Part shown: positions 1 through 9,621 of the stretch, piece by piece
How positions within the stretch are numbered: the first letter of the stretch is position 1
Layout: every line of letters starts with the position of its first letter
Program-made: the position numbers and the translations under genes
Assembly (NCBI RefSeq): GCF_900637295.1
Contig: NZ_LR134363.1
Location: 3,156,509 to 3,220,508 of the forward strand
DNA length: 64,000 nt
Reading direction: 5' to 3'
Origin: Actinomyces slackii
GTDB lineage: Bacteria > Actinomycetota > Actinomycetes > Actinomycetales > Actinomycetaceae
The notes under the pieces: generated by a model
The model's database searches: none
Seen by the model: only the letters and a program-made list of their open reading frames with translations
What the model was told of the DNA's origin: nothing

Positions 1-99
1 CGGGGCGAAGAGGGCCGCCAGTCCCCGGGCGGGGGCGTCGCGCAGCCAGGCCTCGTGGTCGGAGTCGGGCCGGGTGGGCTGATCGGGCTGGTCAGTCAT
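1..99 (-). CDS. nuoI: NADH-quinone oxidoreductase subunit I, first 33 codons (partial)
   Basis: Only the N-terminus lies in the window: an ATG at 99 opens a 33-residue reading frame that runs off the left edge. The visible residues are a polar leader ending in ALFAP and contain none of the ferredoxin cysteines. The call rests on position: the start overlaps the nuoH stop by 8 bp, and nuoI follows nuoH in the usual nuoA-N order. NuoI carries the two [4Fe-4S] clusters N6a/N6b in the peripheral arm of complex I. The missing part prevents any direct check. Confidence 0.75.
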   Translation of the reverse strand, partial: MTDQPDQPTRPDSDHEAWLRDAPARGLAALFAP

Positions 100-1597
100 C
101 GTTTCCCTCCTGGGGGTCGGCCTCCATGCCGAGGGCGAGTGAGGGCAGGGCGGAGGCGCCGTCCCGAGGCGCCTGGCCCTGCGGGGCGTCGTCCGGCTCA
201 GCGGTCGCCGTCAGAGCCTCCTGAGCATCGTGAGCATCCTGTGCGGCCTCGGCGCGCCGGGCGCGGGGCGAGGGCGGCAGCGACTCCCCGGGCAGCGGGG
301 GCACGGGGAATCCGCCGGCGTGGGCGAGGAGCTCCTCGCCGGGGGCGGTGATCTCGTCGTCCCAGTCCTCGTCGTCGTCATCCCCGTAGGCGCCGCGGGC
401 CAGGGCCTCTTCCTCCTCGCGCTCCTGCATCCAGGTCACGATGTAGAGCACGGCCATGGCGATGACGAACACGATGGCGATGCCCACCAGCAGCGACTGG
501 ACGGGGATGTCGGAGAAGGTGCGGATGGCCTGGACGATGGCCACCAGGACGAACCAGGCCAGGGCCACGGGGATGAGCAGCTTCCAGCCGAGCTTCATGA
601 AGTGGTCGTAGCGGATGCGCACCAGGGTGCCGCGGGTCCAGACCATGAAGAACATGACCATCCAGACCTTGATGATGAACCACAGCATGGGCCACCATCC
701 GGAGTTGGCCCCCTCCCACAGGGCGGTGGGGATGAAGGAGCGCCAGCCGCCCAGGAAGAGGGTGACGCAGACGGCCGAGACGTTGAACATGTTGATGTAC
801 TCGGCCAGGAAGTACCAGGCGAACTTCATCGAGGAGTACTCCACCATGTGCCCGGCCACGAGCTCGCCCTCGGCCTCGGGCAGGTCGAAGGGCAGGCGGT
901 TGACCTCCCCGACCATGGAGATGACGTAGATGATGAAGGAGGGGATCATGGCCACGGCCCACCACATGCGCTCCTGGGCGCTGACGATGCCGGAGGTGGA
1001 CATGGTCCCCGAGGCCAGGAAGACCGTGAGAATGGACAGGCTCATGGCCAGCTCGTAGGAGATGACCTGGGCGGCGCTGCGCACGGCCCCCAGCAGCGGG
1101 TAGGTGGAGTGGGAGGACCAGCCGCCCAGGATGATGCCGTAGACCCCGAAGGCCGTGATGGCCAGGATGTAGAGCACGGCCACGGGGAAGTCGGTCAGCT
1201 GCAGGGGGGTGACCCGCCCGAAGATGGTGACCTCGGGCCCGAAGGGGATGACGGCGTAGACCATGAAGGCGCTGAAGGCCGCGATGATCGGGGCCAGGAT
1301 GTAGACGAGCTTCTCGGCTCCCTTGAGCCAGAAGTCCTCCTTGAGGATGAGCTTGCCGGCGTCGGCGACGGCCTGGAGCAGGCCCAGGGGGCCGTTGACA
1401 TTGGGGCCCAGGCGGGTCTGCATGCGCGCCAGTCCGCGCCGCTCGACCCACAGGACCATGATGACGCTGACGATGAGGAAGCCGGCGATGAATCCGGCCT
1501 TCATGAGGGTCAGCCACCAGGTCTCCTGGGAGAAGTCGGCGGTCACGCCTCCGGAGCCTCCCACGGTGGTGGCGGCCAGGATCTGGGTGGCGGTCAT
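92..1597 (-). CDS. nuoH: NADH-quinone oxidoreductase subunit H
   Basis: Membrane subunit at the junction of the peripheral and membrane arms of complex I, forming much of the menaquinone site. The 501-aa product has eight or nine hydrophobic segments and the conserved cytoplasmic loop GEVNRLPFDLPEAEGELVAG. The ATG at 1597 overlaps the nuoG stop (ATGA), which fixes the start. The last ~100 residues form a hydrophilic tail, first strongly acidic (a DDDDEDWDDE run) and then Pro/Ala-rich, longer than in most NuoH proteins. A longer frame upstream reads only through nuoG in another phase. Confidence 0.96.
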   Translation of the reverse strand: MTATQILAATTVGGSGGVTADFSQETWWLTLMKAGFIAGFLIVSVIMVLWVERRGLARMQTRLGPNVNGPLGLLQAVADAGKLILKEDFWLKGAEKLVYILAPIIAAFSAFMVYAVIPFGPEVTIFGRVTPLQLTDFPVAVLYILAITAFGVYGIILGGWSSHSTYPLLGAVRSAAQVISYELAMSLSILTVFLASGTMSTSGIVSAQERMWWAVAMIPSFIIYVISMVGEVNRLPFDLPEAEGELVAGHMVEYSSMKFAWYFLAEYINMFNVSAVCVTLFLGGWRSFIPTALWEGANSGWWPMLWFIIKVWMVMFFMVWTRGTLVRIRYDHFMKLGWKLLIPVALAWFVLVAIVQAIRTFSDIPVQSLLVGIAIVFVIAMAVLYIVTWMQEREEEEALARGAYGDDDDEDWDDEITAPGEELLAHAGGFPVPPLPGESLPPSPRARRAEAAQDAHDAQEALTATAEPDDAPQGQAPRDGASALPSLALGMEADPQEGNDD

Positions 1598-4353
1598 CGG
1601 AGCACCTCCGCGGGGGTCGGGGAACTGGTTGGCCCTGCCGCCGCGACCCTCACCGGCGAGCCGTGGCCGGCATCCAGGGTCTGGTGAACCGTGGATCCCT
1701 GGGAGCACTCGGGGAGCCAGACGGCGCCGTCGGCCACGCCGCCCACGACGGCCGGCAGGGTGATGGTTCCCGCCGCGGTGGTGACGTCCACGGGGGCGCC
1801 GGGGGTCAGGGACAGGCGCGCGGCGATATCGGCGCCCACATGGGCCACGGGCCGCAGGGCGGTGGCGGCCAGGAAGGGCTCGCCGTCCTGGAGGCGCCCG
1901 GCGTCCAGCATGGGCTTGTGGGTGGCCAGGACCGCGGGCACGCCCGGGGCCTCGTCCTGGGAGTCCTGGGGGTCGGCGACGCCGGAGGCGTCGATGGCGG
2001 GGCGGGGGCCGTCCCACAGGCCCAGGGCCTCGATCTGGGAGTGCAGGACCTCGAGGTCGTCCACGCCCAGGTCATGGCCCATCTCCGCGGCCAGCATGCC
2101 CAGGGCCTGGCGGTCGGTGCGGGACCGGGAGACGTGGGCCTGGCCGAAGGGCCGCACCCGGCCCTCCCAGTTGACGAAGGTGCCGTTCTTCTCCACCGCG
2201 GGGGCCACGGGAAGGACGACGTCGGCGTGCTCGCCGGCCTCGGATCGCCGCACCTCGAGCTGGACCAGGAAGCCGGCCGAGCCCAGGGCGGTGCGCGCCA
2301 GGCCCGGGTCGGGGAAGTCGCGCAGGTCGATGCCGCCGATGACGGCGCCGCCGAGCTCGCCCTCGGCCAGGGCGGTAAGGATGGCGGTGGCGTCCCGGCC
2401 CGCGGCACTGGGCAGGTGCTGGCTGGGGGGCAGGCCCCAGGCGCTCTCGACCTGCGCGCGGGCCTCGGCCTGGTCCACGGGGCGGCCGCCGGGCAGCAGG
2501 CCCGGCAGCAGGCCGGCCTCGATGCCTCCGCGCTCTCCGGCGCGGCGCGGCACCCAGGCCAGGCGGGCGCCGGTGGCGGCGGCCAGGGCGTCGATGACGG
2601 CCAGCAGCCCGGGCACGGCGGCGGCCCGCTCCCCCACCAGGATGGTGGCCCCGGGCGCCCCCAGGGCCTCGACCAGCTCGGGGTGGGTCTTGGGCAGGAC
2701 CGCCAGGGCGCGGGCCTCCTGGCCGGGGGCGGTCAGGATGGTCTGGGCGGAGAGCTTGCGGCTGCCGGCGGTCAGGCGGGCGGTCAGGCTGGCGACGCTC
2801 ACGCCCCCGGCCAGCACCCCCTTGCGCAGGCGCAGGAAGAGGGAGCCGCACTCGTCCTCGGGCTCCAAGGCCACCAGGAGGACCTGCCCGGCCCTCTCCA
2901 GGGAGCGGTAGGTCACCGCGCCCAGGCCGGTGCCGGCGACCCGCTTGGCCAGGAAGGAGTCCTCCTCGGCGCTGTGGTGGCGCACGCGCTGGTCGATGTC
3001 ATTGGTGCCCAGCACGGTGCGGGCGAATCGCGACCAGGCCCAGGCGTCCTCCAGGGTCAGGCGCCCGCCGGGCAGCAGGCCCACACCGCCGTCGCCCGCG
3101 GCCCGGGCCAGGCCCGTGGCGGCCACGTCCAGGGCGTCGGACCAGCTGGTGGGCACCAGCTCGCCGGTGTCCTCATCGCGCACCAGGGGCGTGGTCAGGC
3201 GGTCCTCCAGGCTGGACCAGGGGAAGGCGAAGCGGTCCTTGTCGGTGATCCACTCCTCGTTGACCTCCGGGTCGTTGCCGGCCAGGCGGCGCAGCACGGT
3301 GCCGCGGCGCATGTCCACGCGGATGGCCGATCCCGATGCGTCGTGCTCGGTGACCGAGTCGGTGGAGACCAGGTCCATGGGCCGGGCGCGGAAGCGGTAG
3401 CGGGCGCTGGTCAGCGCCCCCACCGGGCAGATCTGGATGATGTTGCCCGAGAAGTAGGAGGCGAAGGGGCGCCCGGAGACATCCAGGTCCGCCCGTCCGG
3501 CCTCGATGCCCGGGCCTGCGGCCGCGCCTGAGACCACGCCGGGGTCGCCCCCGGGGCCGGCCAGGCCTGCCGCGGCGCTCAGGCCGTGCTCCCCGCGGAT
3601 GGTGGACAGGGCCGGGTCGCCGGTGGAGTCGGCCTCGTAGAAGTCCAGCACCTGGGTGTCGAAGCGCCCGATCTGCTCGGAGTACAGGCCGCCGGAGTGC
3701 TCGGGGACGCCGTCCATGTCCGCGGGCGGGTGGCCTCCGCCGCGCCCCTGAAGGGCGATGAAGGGGTCGCCGGGGATCTGGTCGGCGAAGCGGACGCAGC
3801 GCTGGCACAGGATGCAGCGGTCGCGGTCCAGCAGCACATTGCTGGTCAGGCGCAGGGGCTTGGGGAAGGTGCGCTTGACGTCGGTGAAGCGGGTGGCGGA
3901 CTGGGCGCCGGAGGCCATGAGCTCCAGGGCCTGGTTCTGCAGGGGGCACTCCCCGCCCTTGTCGCAGACCGGGCAGTCCAGGGGGTGGTTGACCAGGAGG
4001 AACTCCATGGTGCCGGCCTGGGCCTTGGCGGCGACCTCGCTGGTGGCCTGGGTGGAGATCTCCATGCCCTCCATCGCGGTCATGGCGCAGGAGGGCTGGG
4101 GCTTGGGCATGGGGCGCACGACGCCGTCGCGCCCGGGCATGGCCACCTCCACCAGGCACTGGCGGCAGTTGGCCGAGGGCGCCAGGAGGGGGTGGTCGCA
4201 GAAGCGGGGGATGCGCACGCCCACCTGCTCGGCGGCGCGGATGAGCAGAGTGCCCTTCTCCACGCTCACGGGCTGGCCGTCGATGGTCATGGAGACCATC
4301 TCGACGGGGGGCTCGGCGGGGGCCGCGGGCTTGGCCGTGGTCGTCTCGGTCAT
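1594..4353 (-). CDS. nuoG: NADH-quinone oxidoreductase subunit G
   Basis: The 919-aa iron-sulfur subunit of the complex I electron-input module. Visible ligands: N1b cysteines C52, C63, C66 and C89; N5 with H123, C127, C130 and C136; N4 with C180, C183, C186 and C309. A molybdopterin-oxidoreductase-like domain follows. Two features are odd. The four cysteines that hold the extra N7 cluster in many bacterial homologues appear as T335, D338, S342 and T370. A Gly/Ala-rich stretch (about residues 241-293) is inserted before the FASYFSGN segment. The gene starts 3 bp after nuoF and its stop overlaps the nuoH start. Confidence 0.97.
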   Translation of the reverse strand: MTETTTAKPAAPAEPPVEMVSMTIDGQPVSVEKGTLLIRAAEQVGVRIPRFCDHPLLAPSANCRQCLVEVAMPGRDGVVRPMPKPQPSCAMTAMEGMEISTQATSEVAAKAQAGTMEFLLVNHPLDCPVCDKGGECPLQNQALELMASGAQSATRFTDVKRTFPKPLRLTSNVLLDRDRCILCQRCVRFADQIPGDPFIALQGRGGGHPPADMDGVPEHSGGLYSEQIGRFDTQVLDFYEADSTGDPALSTIRGEHGLSAAAGLAGPGGDPGVVSGAAAGPGIEAGRADLDVSGRPFASYFSGNIIQICPVGALTSARYRFRARPMDLVSTDSVTEHDASGSAIRVDMRRGTVLRRLAGNDPEVNEEWITDKDRFAFPWSSLEDRLTTPLVRDEDTGELVPTSWSDALDVAATGLARAAGDGGVGLLPGGRLTLEDAWAWSRFARTVLGTNDIDQRVRHHSAEEDSFLAKRVAGTGLGAVTYRSLERAGQVLLVALEPEDECGSLFLRLRKGVLAGGVSVASLTARLTAGSRKLSAQTILTAPGQEARALAVLPKTHPELVEALGAPGATILVGERAAAVPGLLAVIDALAAATGARLAWVPRRAGERGGIEAGLLPGLLPGGRPVDQAEARAQVESAWGLPPSQHLPSAAGRDATAILTALAEGELGGAVIGGIDLRDFPDPGLARTALGSAGFLVQLEVRRSEAGEHADVVLPVAPAVEKNGTFVNWEGRVRPFGQAHVSRSRTDRQALGMLAAEMGHDLGVDDLEVLHSQIEALGLWDGPRPAIDASGVADPQDSQDEAPGVPAVLATHKPMLDAGRLQDGEPFLAATALRPVAHVGADIAARLSLTPGAPVDVTTAAGTITLPAVVGGVADGAVWLPECSQGSTVHQTLDAGHGSPVRVAAAGPTSSPTPAEVLR

Positions 4354-4356
4354 GGC

Positions 4357-5721
4357 TCACCGTGCCTTTGCGATGGAGGAGGCGGCGTAGGGGAAGAGCT
4401 CCCAGGCGGGCGTGGTGCAGCCGGCCTCGAACTCGGTGCGGAAGCGCTGGATGCCGGTGAGCACCGGGGTGGCTGCGGCGTCGCCCAGGGCGCAGAAGGA
4501 GCGCCCGGCGATATTGGAGGCGATGTCCTCGAGCTTCTCGACGTCGCCGGGCAGGCCCCGGCCCGCCTCCAGGCGCAGCATGATCTGACGCATCCAGTAG
4601 GTGCCCTCGCGGCAGGGGGTGCACTTGCCGCAGGACTCGTGCTGGTAGAACTCGGTCCAGCGGGTGACCACGCGCACCGCCGAGACGGTCTCGTCGAAGA
4701 CCTGCAGGGCGCGGGTGCCCAGCATGGAACCAGCGCCGGCGACCGATTCGTAGTCCAGGGGGACGTCGAGCTCCTCGGGCCCGAAGATCGGGGTGGAGGA
4801 GCCCCCCGGCACCCAGAACTTCAGCTCGTGGCCGGGGCGGATGCCGCCGGAGAGCTCGATGAGCTCGCGCATGGTGATGCCGAAGGGGGCCTCGTACTGG
4901 CCGGGGTGGGCCACGTGCCCGGACACGGAGAAGATGCCGTGACCCTTGGACTTCTCGGTGCCCATGGCGGCGTACCACTGGGCGCCGCGGTCCACGATGG
5001 CGGGCACCGAGGCGATGGTCTCGACGTTGTTGACCACGGTGGGCCGGGCGTAGAGGCCCGCCACGGCCGGGAAGGGCGGCTTGAGGCGGGGGTGGCCGCG
5101 TCGCCCCTCCAGGGAGTCCAGCAGCGCGGTCTCCTCACCGCAGATGTAGGCCCCGGCGCCGGCGTGGGCGGTGATGCGCAGCGGCTGGTCGCCGTCGAGC
5201 CCGAATCCGGTGTCCAGCTCCCCGGACTCGGTGGCCTCGCGCACGGCCGCCAGGAGCCGGCGGTAGACGTGGGAGACCTCCCCGCGCAGGTAGACGAAGG
5301 CGTGGTCGCAGCCGATGGCGCGCGAGGTGATGGCCACGCCCTCGATGAGGGAGTGGGGGTTGGCCAGGATGGTGGGGATGTCCTTGCAGGTGCCCGGCTC
5401 GGACTCGTCGGCGTTGACCACCAGGTAGCGGGGCAGGCCGTCGGGAGGGGGAAGGAAGGACCACTTCAGCCCGGTGGGGAAGCCCGCGCCTCCCCTGCCG
5501 CGCAGCCCGGAGTCCTTGACCAGGGTCACCAGCTCCTCGGGGCTCATGGTCTTGGCGCGCGCCAGGCCGCGGTAGCCGCCGTGGGCGCGGTAGGTCTCCA
5601 TGCTCCAGGAGCGCTGGGCGTCCCAGATGTCGGTCAGCACCGGGGTCAGGGTGCCCGACTCGGTGTAGGAGGGGCCCTGGGGCCCCTGGGACTCAGCGGC
5701 CTGGCTGGTCTCAGCGCTCAC
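4357..5721 (-). CDS. nuoF: NADH-quinone oxidoreductase subunit F
   Basis: The 454-aa NADH-binding, FMN-containing subunit where electrons enter complex I. The glycine-rich FMN/NADH segment GRGGAGFPTGLKWSF and the [4Fe-4S] (N3) motif SCGKCTPCREG followed by a distant Cys (FCALGD) are present. Translation starts at a GTG (5721-5719) that overlaps the nuoE TGA as GTGA, indicating translational coupling. Length matches the family plus a ~20-residue polar N-terminus. Confidence 0.97.
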   Translation of the reverse strand: MSAETSQAAESQGPQGPSYTESGTLTPVLTDIWDAQRSWSMETYRAHGGYRGLARAKTMSPEELVTLVKDSGLRGRGGAGFPTGLKWSFLPPPDGLPRYLVVNADESEPGTCKDIPTILANPHSLIEGVAITSRAIGCDHAFVYLRGEVSHVYRRLLAAVREATESGELDTGFGLDGDQPLRITAHAGAGAYICGEETALLDSLEGRRGHPRLKPPFPAVAGLYARPTVVNNVETIASVPAIVDRGAQWYAAMGTEKSKGHGIFSVSGHVAHPGQYEAPFGITMRELIELSGGIRPGHELKFWVPGGSSTPIFGPEELDVPLDYESVAGAGSMLGTRALQVFDETVSAVRVVTRWTEFYQHESCGKCTPCREGTYWMRQIMLRLEAGRGLPGDVEKLEDIASNIAGRSFCALGDAAATPVLTGIQRFRTEFEAGCTTPAWELFPYAASSIAKAR

Positions 5722-6458
5722 TTGCTCTCCTCCTTCGGTGCGGTCCAGCCCTTGTCGCGGGCGATGCGCAGCCCTCGCAGGGAGGGCTCGCCGGCGCCGA
5801 TGCCCTCATCGGCGTGCCCGTCCTCGAATCCGGCCAGGAGCCGCTCGTTGTCGCGGAAGGTGGGCAGGGCATCCGGGCCGCGGGTCGGGGAGACGGCCTC
5901 CCCGCGCTGGAGGGCCTCGACCATGGCGACGGCGGTCTGCGGGGTCTGGTTGTCGAAGAACTCCCAGTTGACCATGACCACGGGCGCGTAGTCGCAGCCG
6001 GCGTTGCACTCCAGGCGCTCCAGGCTGATGGTCCCATCCTCGCTGGTCTCGTCGGCGCCAAGGCCGGTGGCCTGGGAGACGGCCTGCCAGATCTCGTCCC
6101 CGCCCATCACGGCGCACAGGGCGTTGGTGCACACGCCCACGTGGTAGGTGCCGGCGGGGTGGCGGCGGAACTGGCTGTAGAAGGTGGCCACGGCCGAGAC
6201 CTCGGAGCGGGTCAGCCCCAGCTCGGCGGCGCACAGGGCGATGCCCGCGGGGGACACGTAGCCGTCCACGGACTGAACCAGGTGGAGCATGGGGATGAGG
6301 GCGCTGCGCTCGTAGCCGGCGGGGTAGCGCGACGTGATCTCGGCGATGTCGGCCTCGAGCCGGGCGGCGACGTCGGGGCTGTAGCCCAGGGCCTGGGCGG
6401 CCTGTCCGGGGGCGGGGCTCTGGCCGGGTGCGGCCACGGCCTTGTTGGTTGTGCTCAT
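5718..6458 (-). CDS. nuoE: NADH-quinone oxidoreductase subunit E
   Basis: Thioredoxin-like [2Fe-2S] (N1a) subunit that partners NuoF. The four cluster cysteines are visible in CTNALC and CNAGC. The product is 246 aa. The C-terminal ~70 residues after the core extend beyond the minimal 24-kDa subunit fold and look disordered. The start ATG at 6458 shares one base with the nuoD stop (TGATG). Confidence 0.95.
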   Translation of the reverse strand: MSTTNKAVAAPGQSPAPGQAAQALGYSPDVAARLEADIAEITSRYPAGYERSALIPMLHLVQSVDGYVSPAGIALCAAELGLTRSEVSAVATFYSQFRRHPAGTYHVGVCTNALCAVMGGDEIWQAVSQATGLGADETSEDGTISLERLECNAGCDYAPVVMVNWEFFDNQTPQTAVAMVEALQRGEAVSPTRGPDALPTFRDNERLLAGFEDGHADEGIGAGEPSLRGLRIARDKGWTAPKEESK

Positions 6459-7843
6459 CAGCGGTCCACGCCTCCCAGGACGGGGTCGATGGAGGCCAGG
6501 GCGGGGACGAGGTCGGCGATCATGCCGCCCTCCCCCATCATGGCCACCGACTGCAGGTTTGAGAAGGAGGGGTCCCGGAAGTGGACCCGGTAGGGGCGGG
6601 TTCCGCCGTCGGAGACGGCGTGGACGCCCAGGACCCCCTTGGCGTGCTCGACGGTCTGGTAGACCTGGCCGGCGGGCACGGAGAATCCCTGGGTGACCAG
6701 CTTGAAGTGGTGGATGAGGGATTCCATGGAGGTGCCCATGATCTGGCGGACGTGCTCCAGGGACTGGCCCTGGCCGTCGGTGGCGATGGCCATGCGGGCG
6801 GGCCAGGCGATGGTGGGGTCGGCCACCATCGTGGTGTTGGAGGGGTCCTCCCCCCGCTCGGCGATCTCCTCGAGGCGATCCAGGCACTGCGAGATGATGG
6901 TCAGGGACTCGTAGCACTCGTCCATGCGGATGCGCAGGCGGTTGAAGCAGTCCGAGCGGTCGTAGGTGGGGACCTCGAAGTCGTAGGTCTCATACCCGCA
7001 GTAGGGATTGGACTTGCGCAGGTCCAGGGGGTAGCCGGCGGCGCGCAGGCAGGGGCCGGTCAGCCCCAGGGCCAGGCCCCCGGCCAGTGAGATCTCCCCG
7101 ACCCCGATGAAGCGGGACTTCAGGATGGGGTTGGCCATGAGCAGCAGCTCGAGCTCGTGGAGGTCCTTCTTGATATCGGGCATGGTCGAGCGCACGAAGG
7201 CGGTGAAGCCCTCGGGCAGGTCCTGGGCCAGGCCCCCGGGGCGGATGAAGGCGTGGTTCATGCGCAGTCCCGAGACCATCTCGAAGGCCTTGAGGATGTT
7301 CTCGCGGCAGCGGAAGGCGATGGTCATGAGCGTGGTGCCGCCCATCTCGTTGCCCCCGGTGCCCACGGCCACGACGTGGGAGGCGATGCGGTTGAGTTCC
7401 ATGAGCAGGACGCGGGCGACGCTGGCCTTCTCCGGGATGTCATCGGTGATGCCCAGGAGCTTCTCGACGGCCAGGGCGTAGGCGACCTCCTGGAAGAAGG
7501 GGGCCACGTAGTCCATGCGGGTCACGAAGGTCTCGCCCTGGGTCCAGGTGCGGTACTCCATGTTCTTCTCGATGCCCGTGTGCAGGTAGCCGGTGCCCAC
7601 GCGGACCTCGGTGACGAGCTCGCCGTCGACCTCCAGGACCAGGCGCAGCACGCCGTGGGTGGAGGGGTGGACGGGGCCCATGTTGACCACGATGCGGTCG
7701 TGGCGCAGGCGGTCGGCCTCGTCGCGCTCGGCGATGCGGGCGGCGACCTCGTCCCAGTCACCGCCGTTGATGGTGAACTGCTCGGCGCCGGCGGACACCG
7801 AGTCGGTGGCCGGCCCTGTGGCGTGGAAGGCGGTGGTGCTCAT
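6458..7843 (-). CDS. nuoD: NADH-quinone oxidoreductase subunit D
   Basis: The 461-aa 49-kDa subunit, related to the large subunit of [NiFe] hydrogenases, which forms the quinone-binding cavity with NuoB and NuoH. The diagnostic N-terminal [14 protein letters not shown] is present, with the quinone-site His in HPSTHG. The C-terminus ends in the usual [12 protein letters not shown] at 7843, overlapping the nuoC stop. Confidence 0.97.
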   Translation of the reverse strand: MSTTAFHATGPATDSVSAGAEQFTINGGDWDEVAARIAERDEADRLRHDRIVVNMGPVHPSTHGVLRLVLEVDGELVTEVRVGTGYLHTGIEKNMEYRTWTQGETFVTRMDYVAPFFQEVAYALAVEKLLGITDDIPEKASVARVLLMELNRIASHVVAVGTGGNEMGGTTLMTIAFRCRENILKAFEMVSGLRMNHAFIRPGGLAQDLPEGFTAFVRSTMPDIKKDLHELELLLMANPILKSRFIGVGEISLAGGLALGLTGPCLRAAGYPLDLRKSNPYCGYETYDFEVPTYDRSDCFNRLRIRMDECYESLTIISQCLDRLEEIAERGEDPSNTTMVADPTIAWPARMAIATDGQGQSLEHVRQIMGTSMESLIHHFKLVTQGFSVPAGQVYQTVEHAKGVLGVHAVSDGGTRPYRVHFRDPSFSNLQSVAMMGEGGMIADLVPALASIDPVLGGVDR

Positions 7844-8607
7844 CAGCGGTACGACCTCCGGGTGTCGGCGGGCGGGGTGGTGGCGCCCTTGTACTCGACG
7901 GGGATCCCGCCCAGCGGGTAGTCCTTGCGCTGGGGGTGGCCCACCCAGTCATCGGGCATGGCGGTGCGGGTCAGGGCGGGGTGGCCGTCGAAGACGATGC
8001 CCATGAGGTCCCAGGTCTCCCGCTCGTGCCAGTCGTTGCCGGGGTAGACCGAGACGATGGAGGGGACGTGGGGGTCGGACTCGGGGCAGGTGACCTGCAG
8101 GCGCAGCTGGCGCCCGCCGTGGGTCAGGCTCATCAGCTGGATGCAGGCGTGCAGCTCGCGGCCGGCCAGCTGGGGGTAGTGGACGCCGGAGACGCCCAGG
8201 CACAGCTCGAAGCGCAGGTCCTGGTCGTCGCGCAGGGGCAGGGCGACGTCGAGCAGGTGCTCGCGGGCGATGAACAGGGTGAGCTCGCCGTGCTCGATGA
8301 CCACCTTCTCGATGGCCCGGGCGGGGTCCACCCCGGCCTCGGTCAGGTCCTCGATGAGGTGGTCGACGACGTCGTCGAACCACTCCCCGTAGGGTCGGGA
8401 GGCGGCAGGGGCCAGGGTGACGACCTGGGAGTGCCCGCCGTAGCCGGTGGTGTCACCGGCGTCGGAGGCGCCGAACTGCCCGGTGTGGGAGGAGATGACC
8501 TCGACCCGCAGCTCGGGGCGCACGGGGGTCCCGGCGATCTCGGGGACTGCCGGCTCTGCGGGGGCCTGGAGCTGGGCGCCCTCGGCGGTGGGGGTGGTCT
8601 CGCTCAT
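7843..8607 (-). CDS. nuoC: NADH-quinone oxidoreductase subunit C
   Basis: The 254-aa 30-kDa subunit of the complex I connecting module. The hallmark near the C-terminus, [17 protein letters not shown] followed by a YPLGG-type stretch, is present. An N-terminal ~45 residues rich in Ala, Pro and Glu precedes the core, as in other actinobacterial NuoC proteins. ATG at 8607 overlaps the nuoB stop (ATGA). Confidence 0.96.
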   Translation of the reverse strand: MSETTPTAEGAQLQAPAEPAVPEIAGTPVRPELRVEVISSHTGQFGASDAGDTTGYGGHSQVVTLAPAASRPYGEWFDDVVDHLIEDLTEAGVDPARAIEKVVIEHGELTLFIAREHLLDVALPLRDDQDLRFELCLGVSGVHYPQLAGRELHACIQLMSLTHGGRQLRLQVTCPESDPHVPSIVSVYPGNDWHERETWDLMGIVFDGHPALTRTAMPDDWVGHPQRKDYPLGGIPVEYKGATTPPADTRRSYR

Positions 8608-9224
8608 GCCAGCAGGCCCTTCATCTCATGGGTGGGGGTGGCGGCCAGGGCGGCGGCCTCGACGGCGCGCGCGATCTCCTCGCGGTGCTTGAACAGGGGC
8701 TTGCGCTCGACCTGCCGGGTCAGCTCCAGCATGGCGTTGAGGAGCATCTCGGGGCGGGGCGGGCAGCCGGGAAGGTAGATGTCCACCGGCACGATGTGGT
8801 CGCAGCCCTGGACGATCGCGTAGTTGTTGAAGATGCCGCCCGAGGAGGCGCAGGCGCCCATGGAGATGACCCACTTGGGCTCGGGCATGGAGTCGTAGAC
8901 ATTGCGCACGATGGGGGCCATCTTGTGGGAGACCCGGCCCGAGACGATCATGACGTCGGCGTGGCGGGGGGAGGCGCGGAAGACCTCCCAGCCGAATCGG
9001 GACATGTCGAAGCGGGGGGTGCCGGCGGCCATCATCTCGATGGCGCAGCAGGCCAGCCCCATGGTCACCGGCCACATGGAGCGGGCCTGGGCCAGGCCGG
9101 CGAGCTTCTCGACCGTGGTCAGCAGGAAGCCGGGCGAGTCGACCTCGGCGGCGGCCTGGGCGTGCAGGTCGTCCCGCTTGGAGGGGATGGACGCCATGAA
9201 GGCGTTGTGCTCTTTCATGTTCAT
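8604..9224 (-). CDS. nuoB: NADH-quinone oxidoreductase subunit B
   Basis: The 206-aa subunit that holds cluster N2, the last cluster before menaquinone. The tandem-cysteine motif [10 protein letters not shown] and the two further ligand motifs GACASSGG and PGCPPRPE are all visible. The start is ATG at 9224, 37 bp downstream of nuoA. Confidence 0.97.
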   Translation of the reverse strand: MNMKEHNAFMASIPSKRDDLHAQAAAEVDSPGFLLTTVEKLAGLAQARSMWPVTMGLACCAIEMMAAGTPRFDMSRFGWEVFRASPRHADVMIVSGRVSHKMAPIVRNVYDSMPEPKWVISMGACASSGGIFNNYAIVQGCDHIVPVDIYLPGCPPRPEMLLNAMLELTRQVERKPLFKHREEIARAVEAAALAATPTHEMKGLLA

Positions 9225-9261
9225 GCCTGTGATGCCTCTCTGTCCGTGAGTCCCGCGCCGC

Positions 9262-9621
9262 TCAGTCCCAGTCCAGTCCGCCGCGGCGCCACTCCAGGAT
9301 GTAGGGCACCGTGATGAGGGCGATGAAGATCAGCGCCGCGGACAGCCCGAAGAAGCCCAGGCGGCCGAAGGCCGTGGCCCAGGGGTAGAGGAAGACGATC
9401 TCGACGTCGAAGATGATGAAGGTCATGCCCACCAGGTAGAAGGAGACGGGGAAGCGCCCGTGCTCGGTGTTGCCGGGGGTGGGGTCGATGCCGCACTCGT
9501 AGTTGGCGACCTTGACCCGGTTGCGGCGCCCCGGGCTGATGATGGCGCTCATGCCCAGGCCGCCGAGGGCCACCAGGAGGGCGACGGCCGCCATGATGAG
9601 CAGGGAGACGTAGGGGTTCAT
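9262..9621 (-). CDS. nuoA: NADH-quinone oxidoreductase subunit A
   Basis: The 119-aa membrane subunit with three transmembrane helices and the conserved acidic loop YECGIDP. The second helix shows the usual [15 protein letters not shown]. The ATG at 9621 overlaps the TGA of the upstream reductase gene (ATGA), so this start is preferred over upstream in-frame codons that lie inside the reductase gene. Confidence 0.95.
   Translation of the reverse strand: MNPYVSLLIMAAVALLVALGGLGMSAIISPGRRNRVKVANYECGIDPTPGNTEHGRFPVSFYLVGMTFIIFDVEIVFLYPWATAFGRLGFFGLSAALIFIALITVPYILEWRRGGLDWD

Noticed and set aside
230..1687. Long plus-strand open frame opposite nuoH
   Set aside because: Asp/Gly/His-rich composition typical of the antisense of GC-rich codons; no ribosome-binding site, and the opposite strand is clearly nuoH.
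1663..3531. Long plus-strand open frame opposite nuoG
   Set aside because: Low-complexity Gly/Gln/His product created by codon bias of nuoG; no homology.
3586..5991. 800-codon plus-strand frame opposite nuoG-nuoF-nuoE
   Set aside because: It spans three well-supported genes on the other strand and has antisense-like composition.
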